Below, piece after piece: positions 1 to 9,387 of a stretch of DNA of 64,000 nt. Below the pieces are notes generated by a model. It made no database searches. It was not told the DNA's origin and saw nothing but the letters and a program-made list of their open reading frames with translations. This DNA is from Aquificota bacterium (lineage in GTDB: Bacteria; Aquificota; Aquificia; Aquificales; Aquificaceae), in NCBI GenBank assembly GCA_018771605.1, contig CP076324.1, positions 1,116,001-1,180,000 of the forward strand, read 5' to 3'. The translations under genes and the position numbers were made by a program. Numbering within the stretch: the first letter of the stretch is position 1; every line of letters begins with the position of its first letter.

Positions 1-1440
1 GGAATGGACTACTTCCTTGACTTTGTAAAGGAATATTTGATTGAAAAGTATGGTGAAGTGGTCCTTGCTGGCGGGTATAAGGTATATACCACCGTGGATA
101 AGGACCTACAAGAGCATGCAAGAAAGGCTCTAAAGCGTGGAATAGAAAGGGTTGCAAAGGCCAACGGCATACCTTTTTTGCCAGAGGACCCCTATGAGAT
201 AGAAAAGAAATATCAAGAACAAACTGTAGAAGAAAAGCCGGGCAAGGTATACATAGGCAAGGTTGTAAGCGTAGAGGGTGATAGCCTTGTAGTTGAGCTA
301 AAAGACAGACAGTATGAAGTGGACAGAACAAGCCTTCCTGTAGAAAAGGGAGATTATGTGCTTGTGAGGTTTTACAAAAGTAAAAAAGGTCTAAAGGTAG
401 AGGTGCTTCCAGACCTTCAAGGTGCCTTGGTAAGCCTTGACGCAAAAACGGGAGCAATAAAGGCCATGGTGGGAGGTTATTCTTATCTTAGAAGCACCTT
501 TAACAGAGCTGTATACGCCAAGCGCCAGCCCGGTTCTGCCATAAAGCCCATTATCTACCTTGCCGCTCTTATGAAAGGTTATACGCAAGCCACTCTTATA
601 GATGCAACCCCAAGAAGTTTTTATGACCCTTCCACGGGTAAGGAGTGGACGCCAGACAATTACGAGGGTGCAGAGTATGGAAAGGTAACCCTAAGGACAG
701 CCCTGGCCAAAAGTATAAACACGGCTACGGTAAACCTCCTTGCAGATATAGGCTTTGACACACCTATAGAAATTGGAAAACTTTTAGGAATTGAATTAAA
801 ACCTTATTATTCCATGGCCCTTGGTAGCATAGAGGTTACACCCCTCCAGCTTACCTCAGCATTTCAGGCTTTTGCCAATCTTGGCACTTTTTGTAAGCCC
901 TATTTTATAAGAAAGATAGTAGGTCCAGACGGGTCCATACTGGAAGAGAATTCTCCCCAATGTCAGCAAGTCCTTCCGCCCCAAGAGACGAGGGTTTTGG
1001 TTGATATGCTAAGAGCTGTAGTTCTTGAAGGCACGGCAGTGGCTGCAAGCTCCTTGCAAAGGGTAGTGGCTGGAAAGACTGGCACAACAAACGATTATAT
1101 GGACGCATGGTTTGTGGGCTTTTCTCCCGATATTGTGGCGGGTGTTTGGGTAGGCTTTGATATAAAGAGAAGTATGGGCAAAGGTATGGCTGGCGCAAGG
1201 GTGGCCTTGCCCATATGGATAGATTACATGTCCGTAGCAAGTTATATGTATCCATATAGCGATTTTCCCATCCCCGATGGTGTGGTGGTGGTAAACTGTC
1301 CACAACCTATGCTCTTTGTGGCAGGCACAGAAGGTGCGTGTAAGGGAGAAGAACCTAATCAAAGCAATGAGCTTGAAGGTATAGTGGACCCAAAGTATAT
1401 GAAGAAGGAAGAGGGTCCTAAGGTAAAGGAGATACCTTAA
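1..1440 (+). CDS. mrcA: Penicillin-binding protein 1A, C-terminal part (5' truncated by window edge)
   Basis: Class A penicillin-binding protein that polymerises and cross-links peptidoglycan at the outer face of the inner membrane. The reading frame is open from the first base, so the glycosyltransferase half lies before the window. The linker region and the whole transpeptidase domain are visible. Counted from the ATG at 4, the nucleophile motif SAIK is at about residue 178, the second motif is in KSINTA, and the KTG box is in AGKTGTTND. The tail after the KTG box is short and hydrophilic. The stop overlaps the start of the next gene by one base (TAATG). Confidence 0.93.
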   Translation, partial: GMDYFLDFVKEYLIEKYGEVVLAGGYKVYTTVDKDLQEHARKALKRGIERVAKANGIPFLPEDPYEIEKKYQEQTVEEKPGKVYIGKVVSVEGDSLVVELKDRQYEVDRTSLPVEKGDYVLVRFYKSKKGLKVEVLPDLQGALVSLDAKTGAIKAMVGGYSYLRSTFNRAVYAKRQPGSAIKPIIYLAALMKGYTQATLIDATPRSFYDPSTGKEWTPDNYEGAEYGKVTLRTALAKSINTATVNLLADIGFDTPIEIGKLLGIELKPYYSMALGSIEVTPLQLTSAFQAFANLGTFCKPYFIRKIVGPDGSILEENSPQCQQVLPPQETRVLVDMLRAVVLEGTAVAASSLQRVVAGKTGTTNDYMDAWFVGFSPDIVAGVWVGFDIKRSMGKGMAGARVALPIWIDYMSVASYMYPYSDFPIPDGVVVVNCPQPMLFVAGTEGACKGEEPNQSNELEGIVDPKYMKKEEGPKVKEIP

Positions 1441-2015
1441 TGAAAGAAATTCTCCTTGAAAGCACCTTTGTCAGCATAGACATAGAAGCTACAGGTTTTG
1501 ACCCATCAAAGTCCGACATTATTGAAATAGCCTGTGTAAGGGTAGAAGGGGGTATAATCACGGAGAGGTTTTCCACCCTTGTAAACCCTGGCTATCCCTT
1601 ACCCCAAAGAATAACAGAGCTTACGGGCATTACTAACGCCATGCTTGTAGGAAAGCCAAAGATAGAAGAGGTCCTTCCTAAGTTTTTAAAATTTATTGGA
1701 GACAGCATTTTGGTAGCCCATAGAGTAGAAAAGGACATAGCTTTTATTGACAAGTATTACAGAAGGCTTTATGGCAAGAGGTTTAGACCTCCCCATATAT
1801 GCACGCTAAGCCTGGCCAAAAACGTGCTTCCAAACCTAAAAAGGTATTCCCTCAAGGACCTCGCAGACCAGTTTGGCATAGAGTATAGGAGGATCCATAG
1901 AGCGATGGACGATGCCCAGATAACGGCACTGGTATTCCTTGAGCTTCTAAAAATACTTTGGCACAGGCTTGGCATAGGAGACTACCTTGAGGTCAAAAGG
2001 CTTTCAAAGGGTTGA
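1440..2015 (+). CDS. DnaQ-type 3'-5' exonuclease (DEDDh)
   Basis: Single-domain exonuclease of the DnaQ/DEDDh superfamily, 191 residues. Exo I is SIDIEATGF (D14, E16), Exo II includes D99 in HRVEKDIAFI, and Exo III is HRAMDD (H153, D158). Such stand-alone proteins serve as polymerase proofreading subunits or in DNA/RNA end trimming; the sequence alone does not decide. It overlaps the preceding gene by one base and its 3' end overlaps the convergent restriction endonuclease gene by 12 bp. A second DnaQ-like gene lies at 42410-43036. Confidence 0.9.
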   Translation: MKEILLESTFVSIDIEATGFDPSKSDIIEIACVRVEGGIITERFSTLVNPGYPLPQRITELTGITNAMLVGKPKIEEVLPKFLKFIGDSILVAHRVEKDIAFIDKYYRRLYGKRFRPPHICTLSLAKNVLPNLKRYSLKDLADQFGIEYRRIHRAMDDAQITALVFLELLKILWHRLGIGDYLEVKRLSKG

Positions 2016-2960
2016 GATAATATCTTTTATTAGTGATCTCAAGCCAGCTGTGTTAACAAAGAAATTCTTCTTGTTCCTTTTTAAGGCTACTTCAATGTCT
2101 TTTCTTTGTTTTTTAACCTTTTTGCCAACACTCTCTATGAACTTATTGAAGTATAAACCATCCATAAAAGATAGATAATGGACGTATTCTTTTCTTTCTT
2201 GCTGTTTTATAAAATCTATTAATTCAGCCACCTGCTTATCTTGCGCACCTCCAGACTCTTTAATATGCTTTGCTTCTATCACAATATACCGTTCGCTTAT
2301 TTTTACAACCAAATCTGGCTTTTTCCCTTGATGTTTTTGACCAAATTCATACTTAATTTCCATAACTTTGCAAAATTCATTAAACAACACTTCATCGCCC
2401 TGATCTGGTAAAAAATAAGCTACTAAATTCTTTCTTAAATCTTCTAAATTACCAACCCTGCTTACTTCCTTCCCAATACATTCTTCTAACAGTCTTATAA
2501 CCTTGTTTATACCACCTATACCCTTCTTCCTAGATGCACCACTATCGTACAAAGCTTGAGCTACTATATCTGTGTATCCAAGTTTATCGTATAGTTTGCG
2601 TCTTTTTTCACAGTAGCTATCCAATAGATGTTTTAAAGTTTCTTTACGTACCTCATCTGGCATGCTCTTAAATATTGAATAAGACATATCAAGAACTTTC
2701 CAAAAGGCTACAAACTCTGTATATTGAATTTTATCCGTGGAAGTTAGGATATTGTATATATCCTCTATGAGGGATTCATCCAATTTATCCTTTTCTTTAA
2801 GCACACAATAGCATACTATAAGGTCCCGCAGTTGCCATATTTTATTAATCAAATTCTTATCTTCAACTATTATCTCATCGGATATGTAGAGAGGATCTAT
2901 CAAAGGCTCTGGATTTTTCAAAGACTCTTCCCAATAATAAAGGTTTTCCTTTATACCCAT
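2004..2960 (-). CDS. Type II restriction endonuclease, PD-(D/E)XK type
   Basis: Probable restriction endonuclease of 318 residues paired with the adenine methyltransferase at 2951-4375, with which it overlaps by 10 bp. The catalytic motif is visible near residues 215-231: KKPDLVV (D216) then IEAKHIKE (E229, K231). It is followed by GGAQDKQVAELIDF, a helix pattern common after the ExK motif in this fold. The N-terminal 200 residues are helical and unrecognised. The DNA is more AT-rich than the neighbouring penicillin-binding protein and dnaJ genes, which fits horizontal gain. The target site cannot be read from the sequence. Confidence 0.75.
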   Translation of the reverse strand: MGIKENLYYWEESLKNPEPLIDPLYISDEIIVEDKNLINKIWQLRDLIVCYCVLKEKDKLDESLIEDIYNILTSTDKIQYTEFVAFWKVLDMSYSIFKSMPDEVRKETLKHLLDSYCEKRRKLYDKLGYTDIVAQALYDSGASRKKGIGGINKVIRLLEECIGKEVSRVGNLEDLRKNLVAYFLPDQGDEVLFNEFCKVMEIKYEFGQKHQGKKPDLVVKISERYIVIEAKHIKESGGAQDKQVAELIDFIKQQERKEYVHYLSFMDGLYFNKFIESVGKKVKKQRKDIEVALKRNKKNFFVNTAGLRSLIKDIISTL

Positions 2961-4375
2961 AATACCTTTTTCCTTTTCCTGTTTTTTATATATGACACTA
3001 AACCCTCTCCATCTTTTTTTGATATAAGGTCCTTAAGCGTCAATTTTTCCTCATCATTCATTTCCAAAATAGGAAAGGTTTGAATTAAGGCCTTTGCCTG
3101 AGAAAGACCAAGATATTTGCGTGTATATTCACTATCGGAGTATTTATAGGTGGTCATGAACTCACTGTCCGTTATTTCCCTAAAATATTCAAGAACAAGG
3201 TTAAAGTAATCTCTTAAGAGAATTTGGTCTTCTATGCTTAATGTAGGATGAAGAAACACTTGTATTGGATGAGTTCTATACTTTTCCTTAGAAACCAAAA
3301 TCCCGTCCGCTTCAAAAAAATCCCTTATTCTGTATAAGCCAGCCCTGCCTTTTGCCGTGCCAGTATCTAAGGTTTTTATAAAAAGGATATTTGACCTTAT
3401 TTTCTGCGCCAACTTTTCGTTTACATATATTTTTTTCTTTTTATACTTTCCACCTTCAAAATCATTAACATCTATAACTTCCACTTCAATCTGGCCTTCA
3501 TTCTTCTTTACATCGTCAAGCAACAGATAAAATTGAACTTCTAAGGGTTTATCCGCTTTGGCAGATTTTACAAACTCTTCAAACTCAAGGCCAGCACGGT
3601 AATTATTTTTAGGGTCAAGCACATATATACGCTTTTTTTTATCATGATTTATCTTTAGACCTTCAAAAACTATCCTTTCATGACCATAGACATTTTTCCG
3701 TTCAAAGAAACAGATTACTACGTTTGTACCCGTAAAATCAAATATAGGTCTTTCAAAAATTATTGCCTTTTTAATTGTATAGTAAGCTAAAAAATCCTTT
3801 CTTATTTTATTTGAAACAGAAGCACCGAATAAAAAGTTTGACGGAATTATGTAAATCATCTTTCTAATACCATGCCTTAGGTCGTTAATAAGCGCAAGTT
3901 GATACAGGTCTTGGTATCCTTCCTTCTCACCTTTAAAGTATTTCAAATACTTCCGTGTTTCCTCATGCTTCATTATATAGCCAAGATATAAATACGGTGG
4001 ATTAGTTATATGAAAAACTGGATAATCCATCCTTAGCAAAAATTCAGGATAATCCTCAATAGTATCTCTTACCTGAATGTTCCTTTCTGCAACTTCTTTC
4101 GGAATGCCGTATTCCATTGCCTTCTCAATAGCCTTCTTTACCATATTCTCTTGAATGTCAAACAGAAAGATGTGTTTTTCAAAAAATTCTATCCTCCTTT
4201 CCTCTGGTATGGCCTCCAACATTGGAAGAATTAGATTTCCCTCTCCAGAAAACATATCAACCCAAAGATAATCATACAGATGCGCCTTAATTTCCGGAAA
4301 AATATACTCCATAAAGACCTCTGTAGGAGTAGGATAGTATCCTAAGAACCTTCTTTTAAGATTTGTGTTCATCAC
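2951..4375 (-). CDS. Type II DNA adenine-N6 methyltransferase
   Basis: Modification enzyme of the restriction-modification pair, 474 residues. Motif X-like GYYPTPTEV is near residue 12, the AdoMet motif I is DMFSGEGN (residues 40-47), and catalytic motif IV is NPPYLY (125-130), typical of N6-adenine methylases. The region after about residue 230 probably carries target recognition. Its start lies inside the last 20 bp of dnaJ on the same strand, so dnaJ, methylase and endonuclease look co-transcribed with the methylase made first. AT-rich composition suggests insertion behind dnaJ. Confidence 0.85.
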   Translation of the reverse strand: MMNTNLKRRFLGYYPTPTEVFMEYIFPEIKAHLYDYLWVDMFSGEGNLILPMLEAIPEERRIEFFEKHIFLFDIQENMVKKAIEKAMEYGIPKEVAERNIQVRDTIEDYPEFLLRMDYPVFHITNPPYLYLGYIMKHEETRKYLKYFKGEKEGYQDLYQLALINDLRHGIRKMIYIIPSNFLFGASVSNKIRKDFLAYYTIKKAIIFERPIFDFTGTNVVICFFERKNVYGHERIVFEGLKINHDKKKRIYVLDPKNNYRAGLEFEEFVKSAKADKPLEVQFYLLLDDVKKNEGQIEVEVIDVNDFEGGKYKKKKIYVNEKLAQKIRSNILFIKTLDTGTAKGRAGLYRIRDFFEADGILVSKEKYRTHPIQVFLHPTLSIEDQILLRDYFNLVLEYFREITDSEFMTTYKYSDSEYTRKYLGLSQAKALIQTFPILEMNDEEKLTLKDLISKKDGEGLVSYIKNRKRKKVLWV

Positions 4376-5450
4376 TTAAAAATTTTAAGGTAATACCTTT
4401 TATCCTTTCAATAAATCCCTTTTCCACATACACCCCTTCATCCTTCAACTCTTTTGCCATTTTTTCCAAAAGGCTTCTTAAGTTACCGCTTACATTCTTT
4501 GGCACCTCTATACGAAAGCTTATTATGAGGTTGCCCGCACCTCCTTGCGTGGGAAAGCCCTTCCCCAGTATAGTCTTTGTGGACCCACATTCTGTCCCAG
4601 GCTGGACAAAAACTTCTATTTCTTCTCCGTCAAGGCCTTTTACCTTAAAAGTGCCACCCAGCACGGCCATAGGAAAGGAGATAAGCTTTTCCATATAAAG
4701 GTCCTTTCCAACCTTTCTAAAAACATCATGAGGCTTTAGGCTTACTCTAAGGTATAGGTCTCCCGGTTCCCCTCCTCTTTCTCCCGTATGCCCAAGGCCA
4801 GATACCTTTAGAACTTCCCCTTCGTCCGTTCCGGGTGGTATGCTTACCCTCACTTTGCTCCTCTTTGCCACCCTTCCCCTTCCACCGCAGGTGGGACAAA
4901 GGTTCTTTATTATATAGCCCCTACCTTTACAAACAGAACAAGGCCTGGGAAAGTTAAATATACCGCTTACCCTCCTTCCAGTGCCTCCACAGGCGTGGCA
5001 TGTGATCCTTTCCATTTCTCCCCTGTAGCCCTTGCCCTCACAGTCCGGACAGTCTATCCACCTTTCATACTCTATCTCCTTTTCCGTTCCAAAGCCAGCC
5101 TCCTCAAGGGTCAATTCAAGCTTTAGCCTTATATCCTGGCCCCTTTTGGGCTTTGGCGCCCTTCTCATACCTTGCCATATGCTTTCAAGAAAGTCCTGAA
5201 TGTACTCCATAAAATCTCTGTATCTTTTTTCATCGCCACTCTGCAATATGCGGTCATACTCTTGTCTTTTTTGTTCGTCTGAGAGAATGTGATAGGCTTC
5301 GTTTATCTCTCTAAAGCGTTCTTTGGCCTGAGGGTCTGGGTTTATATCTGGGTGCCACTCCTTGGCAAGCCTTCTGTATGCCTTCTTTATTTCTTCCTTT
5401 GTGGCATTCCTGCTTACTCCAAGTATCTGGTAGTAATCCTTTATGGGCAT
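4356..5450 (-). CDS. dnaJ: Chaperone DnaJ
   Basis: Hsp40 co-chaperone that stimulates DnaK ATPase. The J domain occupies residues 1-70 with the HPD motif in EWHPDIN. There are four CxxCxGxG zinc-binding repeats: [24 protein letters not shown] and CPTCGGRG. Two C-terminal beta domains follow. At 364 residues it is a normal-length type I DnaJ, with a short region instead of a clear Gly/Phe-rich linker. The upstream gap to the divergent znuA-like gene is only 30 bp, and a TATACT box lies 8 nt before the ATG. Confidence 0.96.
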   Translation of the reverse strand: MPIKDYYQILGVSRNATKEEIKKAYRRLAKEWHPDINPDPQAKERFREINEAYHILSDEQKRQEYDRILQSGDEKRYRDFMEYIQDFLESIWQGMRRAPKPKRGQDIRLKLELTLEEAGFGTEKEIEYERWIDCPDCEGKGYRGEMERITCHACGGTGRRVSGIFNFPRPCSVCKGRGYIIKNLCPTCGGRGRVAKRSKVRVSIPPGTDEGEVLKVSGLGHTGERGGEPGDLYLRVSLKPHDVFRKVGKDLYMEKLISFPMAVLGGTFKVKGLDGEEIEVFVQPGTECGSTKTILGKGFPTQGGAGNLIISFRIEVPKNVSGNLRSLLEKMAKELKDEGVYVEKGFIERIKGITLKFLSDEHKS

Positions 5451-5480
5451 GGATTAAAAGTATATGTTAAAATTAAAACC
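5451..5480. promoter_or_regulatory. Compact divergent promoter region, dnaJ / znuA-like gene
   Basis: Thirty bases separate two divergent starts. On the minus strand TATACT (5459-5464) lies 8 nt before the dnaJ ATG. On the plus strand TAAAAT (5468-5473) lies 7 nt before the ATG at 5481. There is no Shine-Dalgarno site on either side, so transcripts may begin at or next to the start codons. The -35 elements would lie inside the opposite genes. This is inference from box positions only. Confidence 0.4.
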
Positions 5481-6320
5481 ATGCCATTCATAATCCTAAT
5501 ACTGCTTTTAATGCCCCTTATATCCATCGGAAAGGAACTCTTGCTTGCCACAACCTATCCAATATACTACCCTTTGAAGTATATAGCGGGCGATAGGTTT
5601 GAGGTGGATGTGCTAATAAAAGGCCAATCGGACCCACACCACTATGAATTAAAGCCGGGAGACATAAAAAGGATACAAAAGGCAAAGGCCTTTTTCTACC
5701 TTGGAGTGGAAAGCTGGGAGAAAAGGTTGGCAAACAGACTTCCTAAGGGAAAGGCCTATTCCCTTGAAAGAAATATAAGCTTTATAAAAGTAGGCAACAG
5801 CCTTGACCCGCACCTTTGGCTATCACCAAGGGCCTATTCTCAACTTGTGGAAAATATAAAAAAGGCTTTGATTAGCATTGACCCTTCTGGTGCGGAAGAA
5901 TACAAAAAAAGGTCTGAGGAGTTCTTAAAAGACCTAAAGGTACTTGACGAGGAGTATAAAAAAACGCTTTCTAAGTGCCAAAGCAGGGCGATTGTCATTA
6001 CCCACCTGTCTGTTCTTTACCTTGGAAGGGATTATGGCCTTGAGGTTATAGGCCTAAGAGGCTTGCATGCGGAGGAGGAACCAAAGCCTTCGGAGATAAG
6101 GAATATGGTGGAAAGGATAAAGAAAAGCAAAGTCAAAACACTCTTTCACGAGCTTGGCTATGATGAGGCCTTGGCAAAAAGGATAGCCCAAGAGGTGGGA
6201 GCCAAGATAGTTCCCTTTAACACCTCCCTCTTCCCAGAAAAGGCGCAGGATGACTACTTCTCTATAATGAAAAGGAATTTGGAAAGACTTTCTGAGGGTC
6301 TAAGTTGTCCGACAAGGTAA
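5481..6320 (+). CDS. znuA: Zinc/manganese ABC transporter substrate-binding protein (ZnuA-like)
   Basis: Periplasmic metal-binding protein of the cluster 9 ABC family, 279 residues. The ATG at 5481 is chosen because it gives a signal peptide (MPFIILILLLMPLISIG); the open frame upstream overlaps dnaJ. Metal ligands are visible: H in SDPHHYELKP, H in DPHLWLSP, H/E in RGLHAEEEP, and the last acidic ligand near the C-terminus (KAQDDY). A His-rich loop typical of zinc-specific members is absent, so Mn or another metal is possible. It overlaps the ATPase gene by 16 bp. Confidence 0.85.
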   Translation: MPFIILILLLMPLISIGKELLLATTYPIYYPLKYIAGDRFEVDVLIKGQSDPHHYELKPGDIKRIQKAKAFFYLGVESWEKRLANRLPKGKAYSLERNISFIKVGNSLDPHLWLSPRAYSQLVENIKKALISIDPSGAEEYKKRSEEFLKDLKVLDEEYKKTLSKCQSRAIVITHLSVLYLGRDYGLEVIGLRGLHAEEEPKPSEIRNMVERIKKSKVKTLFHELGYDEALAKRIAQEVGAKIVPFNTSLFPEKAQDDYFSIMKRNLERLSEGLSCPTR

Positions 6321-6979
6321 TAGAGGTAATAAACCTTAGCTTTAGGTATAAAAGGGATGAACCACTTATAGAAAATTTAAGCTTTGAGGTAAGAAAGGGA
6401 GAGTTCTTTGGCATCCTTGGCCCTAACGGCGCTGGTAAAAGTACACTCCTCAGGCTCATCCTTGGCTTTTTAAAACCACAAAGTGGTGAGGTTAGGCTCT
6501 TTGGCCAAAGGCTTGATAGCTTTTCCCAATGGCAAAGGGTAGGCTATGTGCCCCAAAGGTTTGCAGTGGAGAGGGCCTTTACGGGCAACGTGGAAGAATT
6601 GCTCAGAGCTTCTGCTCCAAAAGAGAAGGTAGGCTGGATCATAGCCTTCCTACACCTTGAAAACGTGCTTAAAAGGCCCTTTACAAAGCTCTCCGGCGGA
6701 GAACAGCAAAAGGTCTTGCTTGCCATGGCACTTGCCACAAACCCAGACCTAATACTATTGGATGAGCCAATGACAGGGCTGGATATACACGCCCAAGAGC
6801 ATATAGAGTATGTGCTAAAAGAGATAGCTAAAGACAGGACGGTGGTAGTGGTCTCTCACGATATTGGCTTTGTTTTGAGAAATGCCACCAAAATCCTATG
6901 CCTTGGCATGCCCTTCTGCAAAGTAATCAAGCCCCAAGAGTTTGAAAGTTTGATTAGAGAACTCTACCGGTTGCATTAA
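6305..6979 (+). CDS. znuC: Metal ABC transporter ATP-binding protein (ZnuC-like)
   Basis: Cytoplasmic ATPase of a metal-uptake ABC transporter, 224 residues. Walker A is GPNGAGKST, the signature is LSGGEQQ, Walker B is LILLDEP, and the switch His is in VVSHD. The best start is TTG at 6305, inside the end of the binding-protein gene, implying translational coupling. The expected permease (ZnuB) is not next in line: the following gene is an unrelated lipoprotein. The permease must be elsewhere or lost. Confidence 0.88.
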   Translation: MSDKVIEVINLSFRYKRDEPLIENLSFEVRKGEFFGILGPNGAGKSTLLRLILGFLKPQSGEVRLFGQRLDSFSQWQRVGYVPQRFAVERAFTGNVEELLRASAPKEKVGWIIAFLHLENVLKRPFTKLSGGEQQKVLLAMALATNPDLILLDEPMTGLDIHAQEHIEYVLKEIAKDRTVVVVSHDIGFVLRNATKILCLGMPFCKVIKPQEFESLIRELYRLH

Positions 6980-6991
6980 AATATAATCTCC

Positions 6992-7408
6992 ATGATAAAG
7001 TTTTTAATCCTTCTTTTCCTTATCTTCTCCTGCCAGCCTCTGCCTAAGGATGTGCCTTTGGAAAAGTATAGGAACCAGTTTATAGAAGGGCAGGTGTTTT
7101 TGGATGATAGCCTACGAGGCAAAGTGCCAAAGGGTGATCACTTCCTTATAATCTCTGTAAGGGACTTGGAGAATCCTATGCCTATAGCGGTTTTAAGGGT
7201 GAAAAATCCTAAGCTTCCTTACCACTTTAAGATAACCGGCAAACACAAGCTAAGCCACGATAGGATAATGGAGGGTCAAGTGGTGCTAACGGCACGCATA
7301 AGTCCATCGGATAAGGCGGAGGTCCAAAAGGGAGACCTTATTGGCTCTACAAACGCCTTGGTGGGAACAAGGGGTGTAAAGATAATAATAAATACAGAGG
7401 TGAAGTGA
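6992..7408 (+). CDS. Lipoprotein resembling the CcmI C-terminal domain
   Basis: Small exported protein of 138 residues. The N-terminus is a lipoprotein signal with Cys in LIFSCQP. The mature part resembles the periplasmic C-terminal domain of the cytochrome c maturation protein CcmI/CycH: GQVFLDD, a VP segment, PMPIAVLRV, LPYHFKI and VVLTARISPSDKAEVQKGDL follow that family's order. This suggests a role in apocytochrome handling or metal-protein assembly, but no TPR or membrane half is present. A TATAAT box at 6982-6987 lies 4 nt before the ATG and no SD is visible. The stop overlaps the next start. Confidence 0.6.
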   Translation: MIKFLILLFLIFSCQPLPKDVPLEKYRNQFIEGQVFLDDSLRGKVPKGDHFLIISVRDLENPMPIAVLRVKNPKLPYHFKITGKHKLSHDRIMEGQVVLTARISPSDKAEVQKGDLIGSTNALVGTRGVKIIINTEVK

Positions 7409-7878
7409 TGGAGAGGTTGGTTAGATTCTTTGTGGAAAGAGGTAAGGCTATAGCTATACTTCCTGCTCTTAGCCTTTTTATAAGCGCCGTTTTCCTTGGC
7501 TTTTACGGTGTTTACCTTTCCTTTGAAGCCATCTATAAGGTTTTTACAAGTCCAGAATATCTTGATACGGCTGTGCTTTCTACCAAGTTTATAGCCGTAA
7601 TGGACATACACCTACTTTCCGTTATCCTGTATATCTTTGCCGTAGGCCTCTATGAACTATTTGTGGGCAAGCTAAACGTGCCTGAGTGGCTAAAGATTGA
7701 GAGCATAGACCAGCTAAAGGCCAAGCTGGCAAGCGTGGTCATCCTCATCCTTGCCATAACCTTTACAAAGAATGTGGTAAAGTGGAAAGAGCCTATGGAG
7801 ACTCTCCTTTTTGGTGTGGCCATTGCTGTAGTGATAGGAGTGTTTATCTTTTATTATAAGGTGAAAGAAGAACACTGA
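7405..7878 (+). CDS. YqhA-family (UPF0114) inner-membrane protein
   Basis: Integral membrane protein of 157 residues with about four hydrophobic segments. The pattern VMDIHLLSVILYIFAVGLYELF and the following LNVPEWL are typical of the YqhA/UPF0114 family, whose function is unknown. Start is GTG at 7405 or ATG at 7408, both overlapping the preceding stop. The last base of its stop codon is the first base of the next gene's ATG, so the lipoprotein, this gene and the sigma-54 activator look like one unit. Confidence 0.75.
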   Translation: MMERLVRFFVERGKAIAILPALSLFISAVFLGFYGVYLSFEAIYKVFTSPEYLDTAVLSTKFIAVMDIHLLSVILYIFAVGLYELFVGKLNVPEWLKIESIDQLKAKLASVVILILAITFTKNVVKWKEPMETLLFGVAIAVVIGVFIFYYKVKEEH

Positions 7879-9386
7879 TGGAAAGGAGCTTAAACCTTAG
7901 AGAGCTTACCATAATAAACGAGGTTGCCAAAATCCTGAGTAAAGGCTTTGAGTTTACCAAAAGCTTGGAAGAGCTTTTAAAGGTCCTATACTCCTTTTGG
8001 GATGTAAGGTATAGCTATGTGGCCCTATATTCGCCAGAGATAAAAGCCTTAAAGATAGTTAAAGCCTTTGGGCTAACGGAGGAGGAGGTAGAGAGGGGCA
8101 TCTTTAGAAGGGGCGAGGGAGTGGTGGGAAAGGTCTATAAGGATGGTGTGCCCGTATTCCTTTCCGATATAAGGGTAAATGCCTACCTTAACAAAACGGG
8201 TTTGAGGGAGAGGCTTGAGGGTAATATGAGCTTTGTGGCCGTGCCTATTAGGTTGGGTGGAGAGCCATTGGGCGTGCTTGCAGTGTTCAAAGACTTTGGT
8301 GAGGAGAGTGTAGAAAGGGGTGTGGAGCTTCTTATGATAGTGGGGACTATGATAGGTATGCTGTATAAGTTGGATGAGAAGATGAACCAAGAAAGGCAGG
8401 AGTGGGAGGAGGAAAGAAGACTCTTAACAAAGGCTTTGAGTGAAAGGTATAATGTGGAGGGCATAGTTGGCAAAAGCCTTGCCATAAGGAAGCTACTTGA
8501 CCTTATAGAGAGGGTGGCGCAGACAGATGTTAACGTGCTTATCACCGGCGAGAGCGGAACGGGCAAAAGCCTTGTGGCAAAGGCCATACACTTTATGAGC
8601 AAAAGAAAGGAAAAGCCCTTTATAACCATAAACTGTAGCGCCATACCAGAGACCTTACTTGAGGCGGAACTCTTTGGCTATGAAAAAGGGTCCTTTACGG
8701 GAGCTTACACTTCAAAGAAGGGCAAGTTTGAGCTGGCAAACGGTGGAACCATATTTTTGGATGAGATAGGAGATATGCCCCTTGCCCTACAGCCCAAAAT
8801 ACTCAGAGTCATACAGGACAAGGAGATAGAGAGGCTTGGCAGTGAAAAGACCATAAAGGTGGATGTGCGCATAATATCCGCCACAAACAAAGATTTGAGA
8901 GAACTTGTAGCTCAAGGGCATTTTAGAGAGGACCTCTACTACAGGCTCAACGTGCTACCCATACACATACCACCCCTTAGAGAAAGAAAGGAGGATATTC
9001 CCATACTCGTGGACCACTTCCTTGAGGTATTTAACCAAAGGTATAACAAAAAGGTAAAGTTCCATCCAAAGGTGATTGAGATCTTTATGGAATACCCTTG
9101 GTATGGAAACGTTAGAGAGCTTGAGAATGCGGTGGAAAGGTTGGTTATATTGAGGGATGGCCTAATTAGGGAATCGGACCTACCACCCTACTTCTTTACA
9201 AGGCTTGATACTTCTGAGCCAAGGAACATACCGCAGGTCATAGAAAGCACAGAAAGGGAAGAGATACTAAAGGCCCTTGAAAAAACAGGTTATGTAAAAT
9301 CAAGAGCAGCAAGGCTTCTTGGATACACACTAAGACAGCTTGACTACAGGATACGAAAGTACAAGATTGAAATAAAGAGGTATTGA
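7878..9386 (+). CDS. Sigma-54-dependent transcriptional activator with GAF domain
   Basis: NifA/NtrC-type bacterial enhancer-binding protein, 502 residues. A GAF sensory domain spans about residues 20-165. The AAA+ domain has Walker A GESGTGKS, the sigma-54-contact loop GSFTGA (a GAFTGA variant, near residue 271), Walker B FLDEIGDM and R-finger segments. A Fis-type helix-turn-helix lies in the last 50 residues. The ligand sensed by GAF is not predictable. rpoN itself is at 60380-61456. The stop is followed after one base by the GTG of the next gene. Confidence 0.92.
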   Translation: MERSLNLRELTIINEVAKILSKGFEFTKSLEELLKVLYSFWDVRYSYVALYSPEIKALKIVKAFGLTEEEVERGIFRRGEGVVGKVYKDGVPVFLSDIRVNAYLNKTGLRERLEGNMSFVAVPIRLGGEPLGVLAVFKDFGEESVERGVELLMIVGTMIGMLYKLDEKMNQERQEWEEERRLLTKALSERYNVEGIVGKSLAIRKLLDLIERVAQTDVNVLITGESGTGKSLVAKAIHFMSKRKEKPFITINCSAIPETLLEAELFGYEKGSFTGAYTSKKGKFELANGGTIFLDEIGDMPLALQPKILRVIQDKEIERLGSEKTIKVDVRIISATNKDLRELVAQGHFREDLYYRLNVLPIHIPPLRERKEDIPILVDHFLEVFNQRYNKKVKFHPKVIEIFMEYPWYGNVRELENAVERLVILRDGLIRESDLPPYFFTRLDTSEPRNIPQVIESTEREEILKALEKTGYVKSRAARLLGYTLRQLDYRIRKYKIEIKRY

Positions 9387-9387
9387 G

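Noticed and set aside
5289-5480. N-terminal extension of the ZnuA-like protein by 64 codons
   Set aside because: It would overlap dnaJ and bury the signal peptide that starts at 5481.
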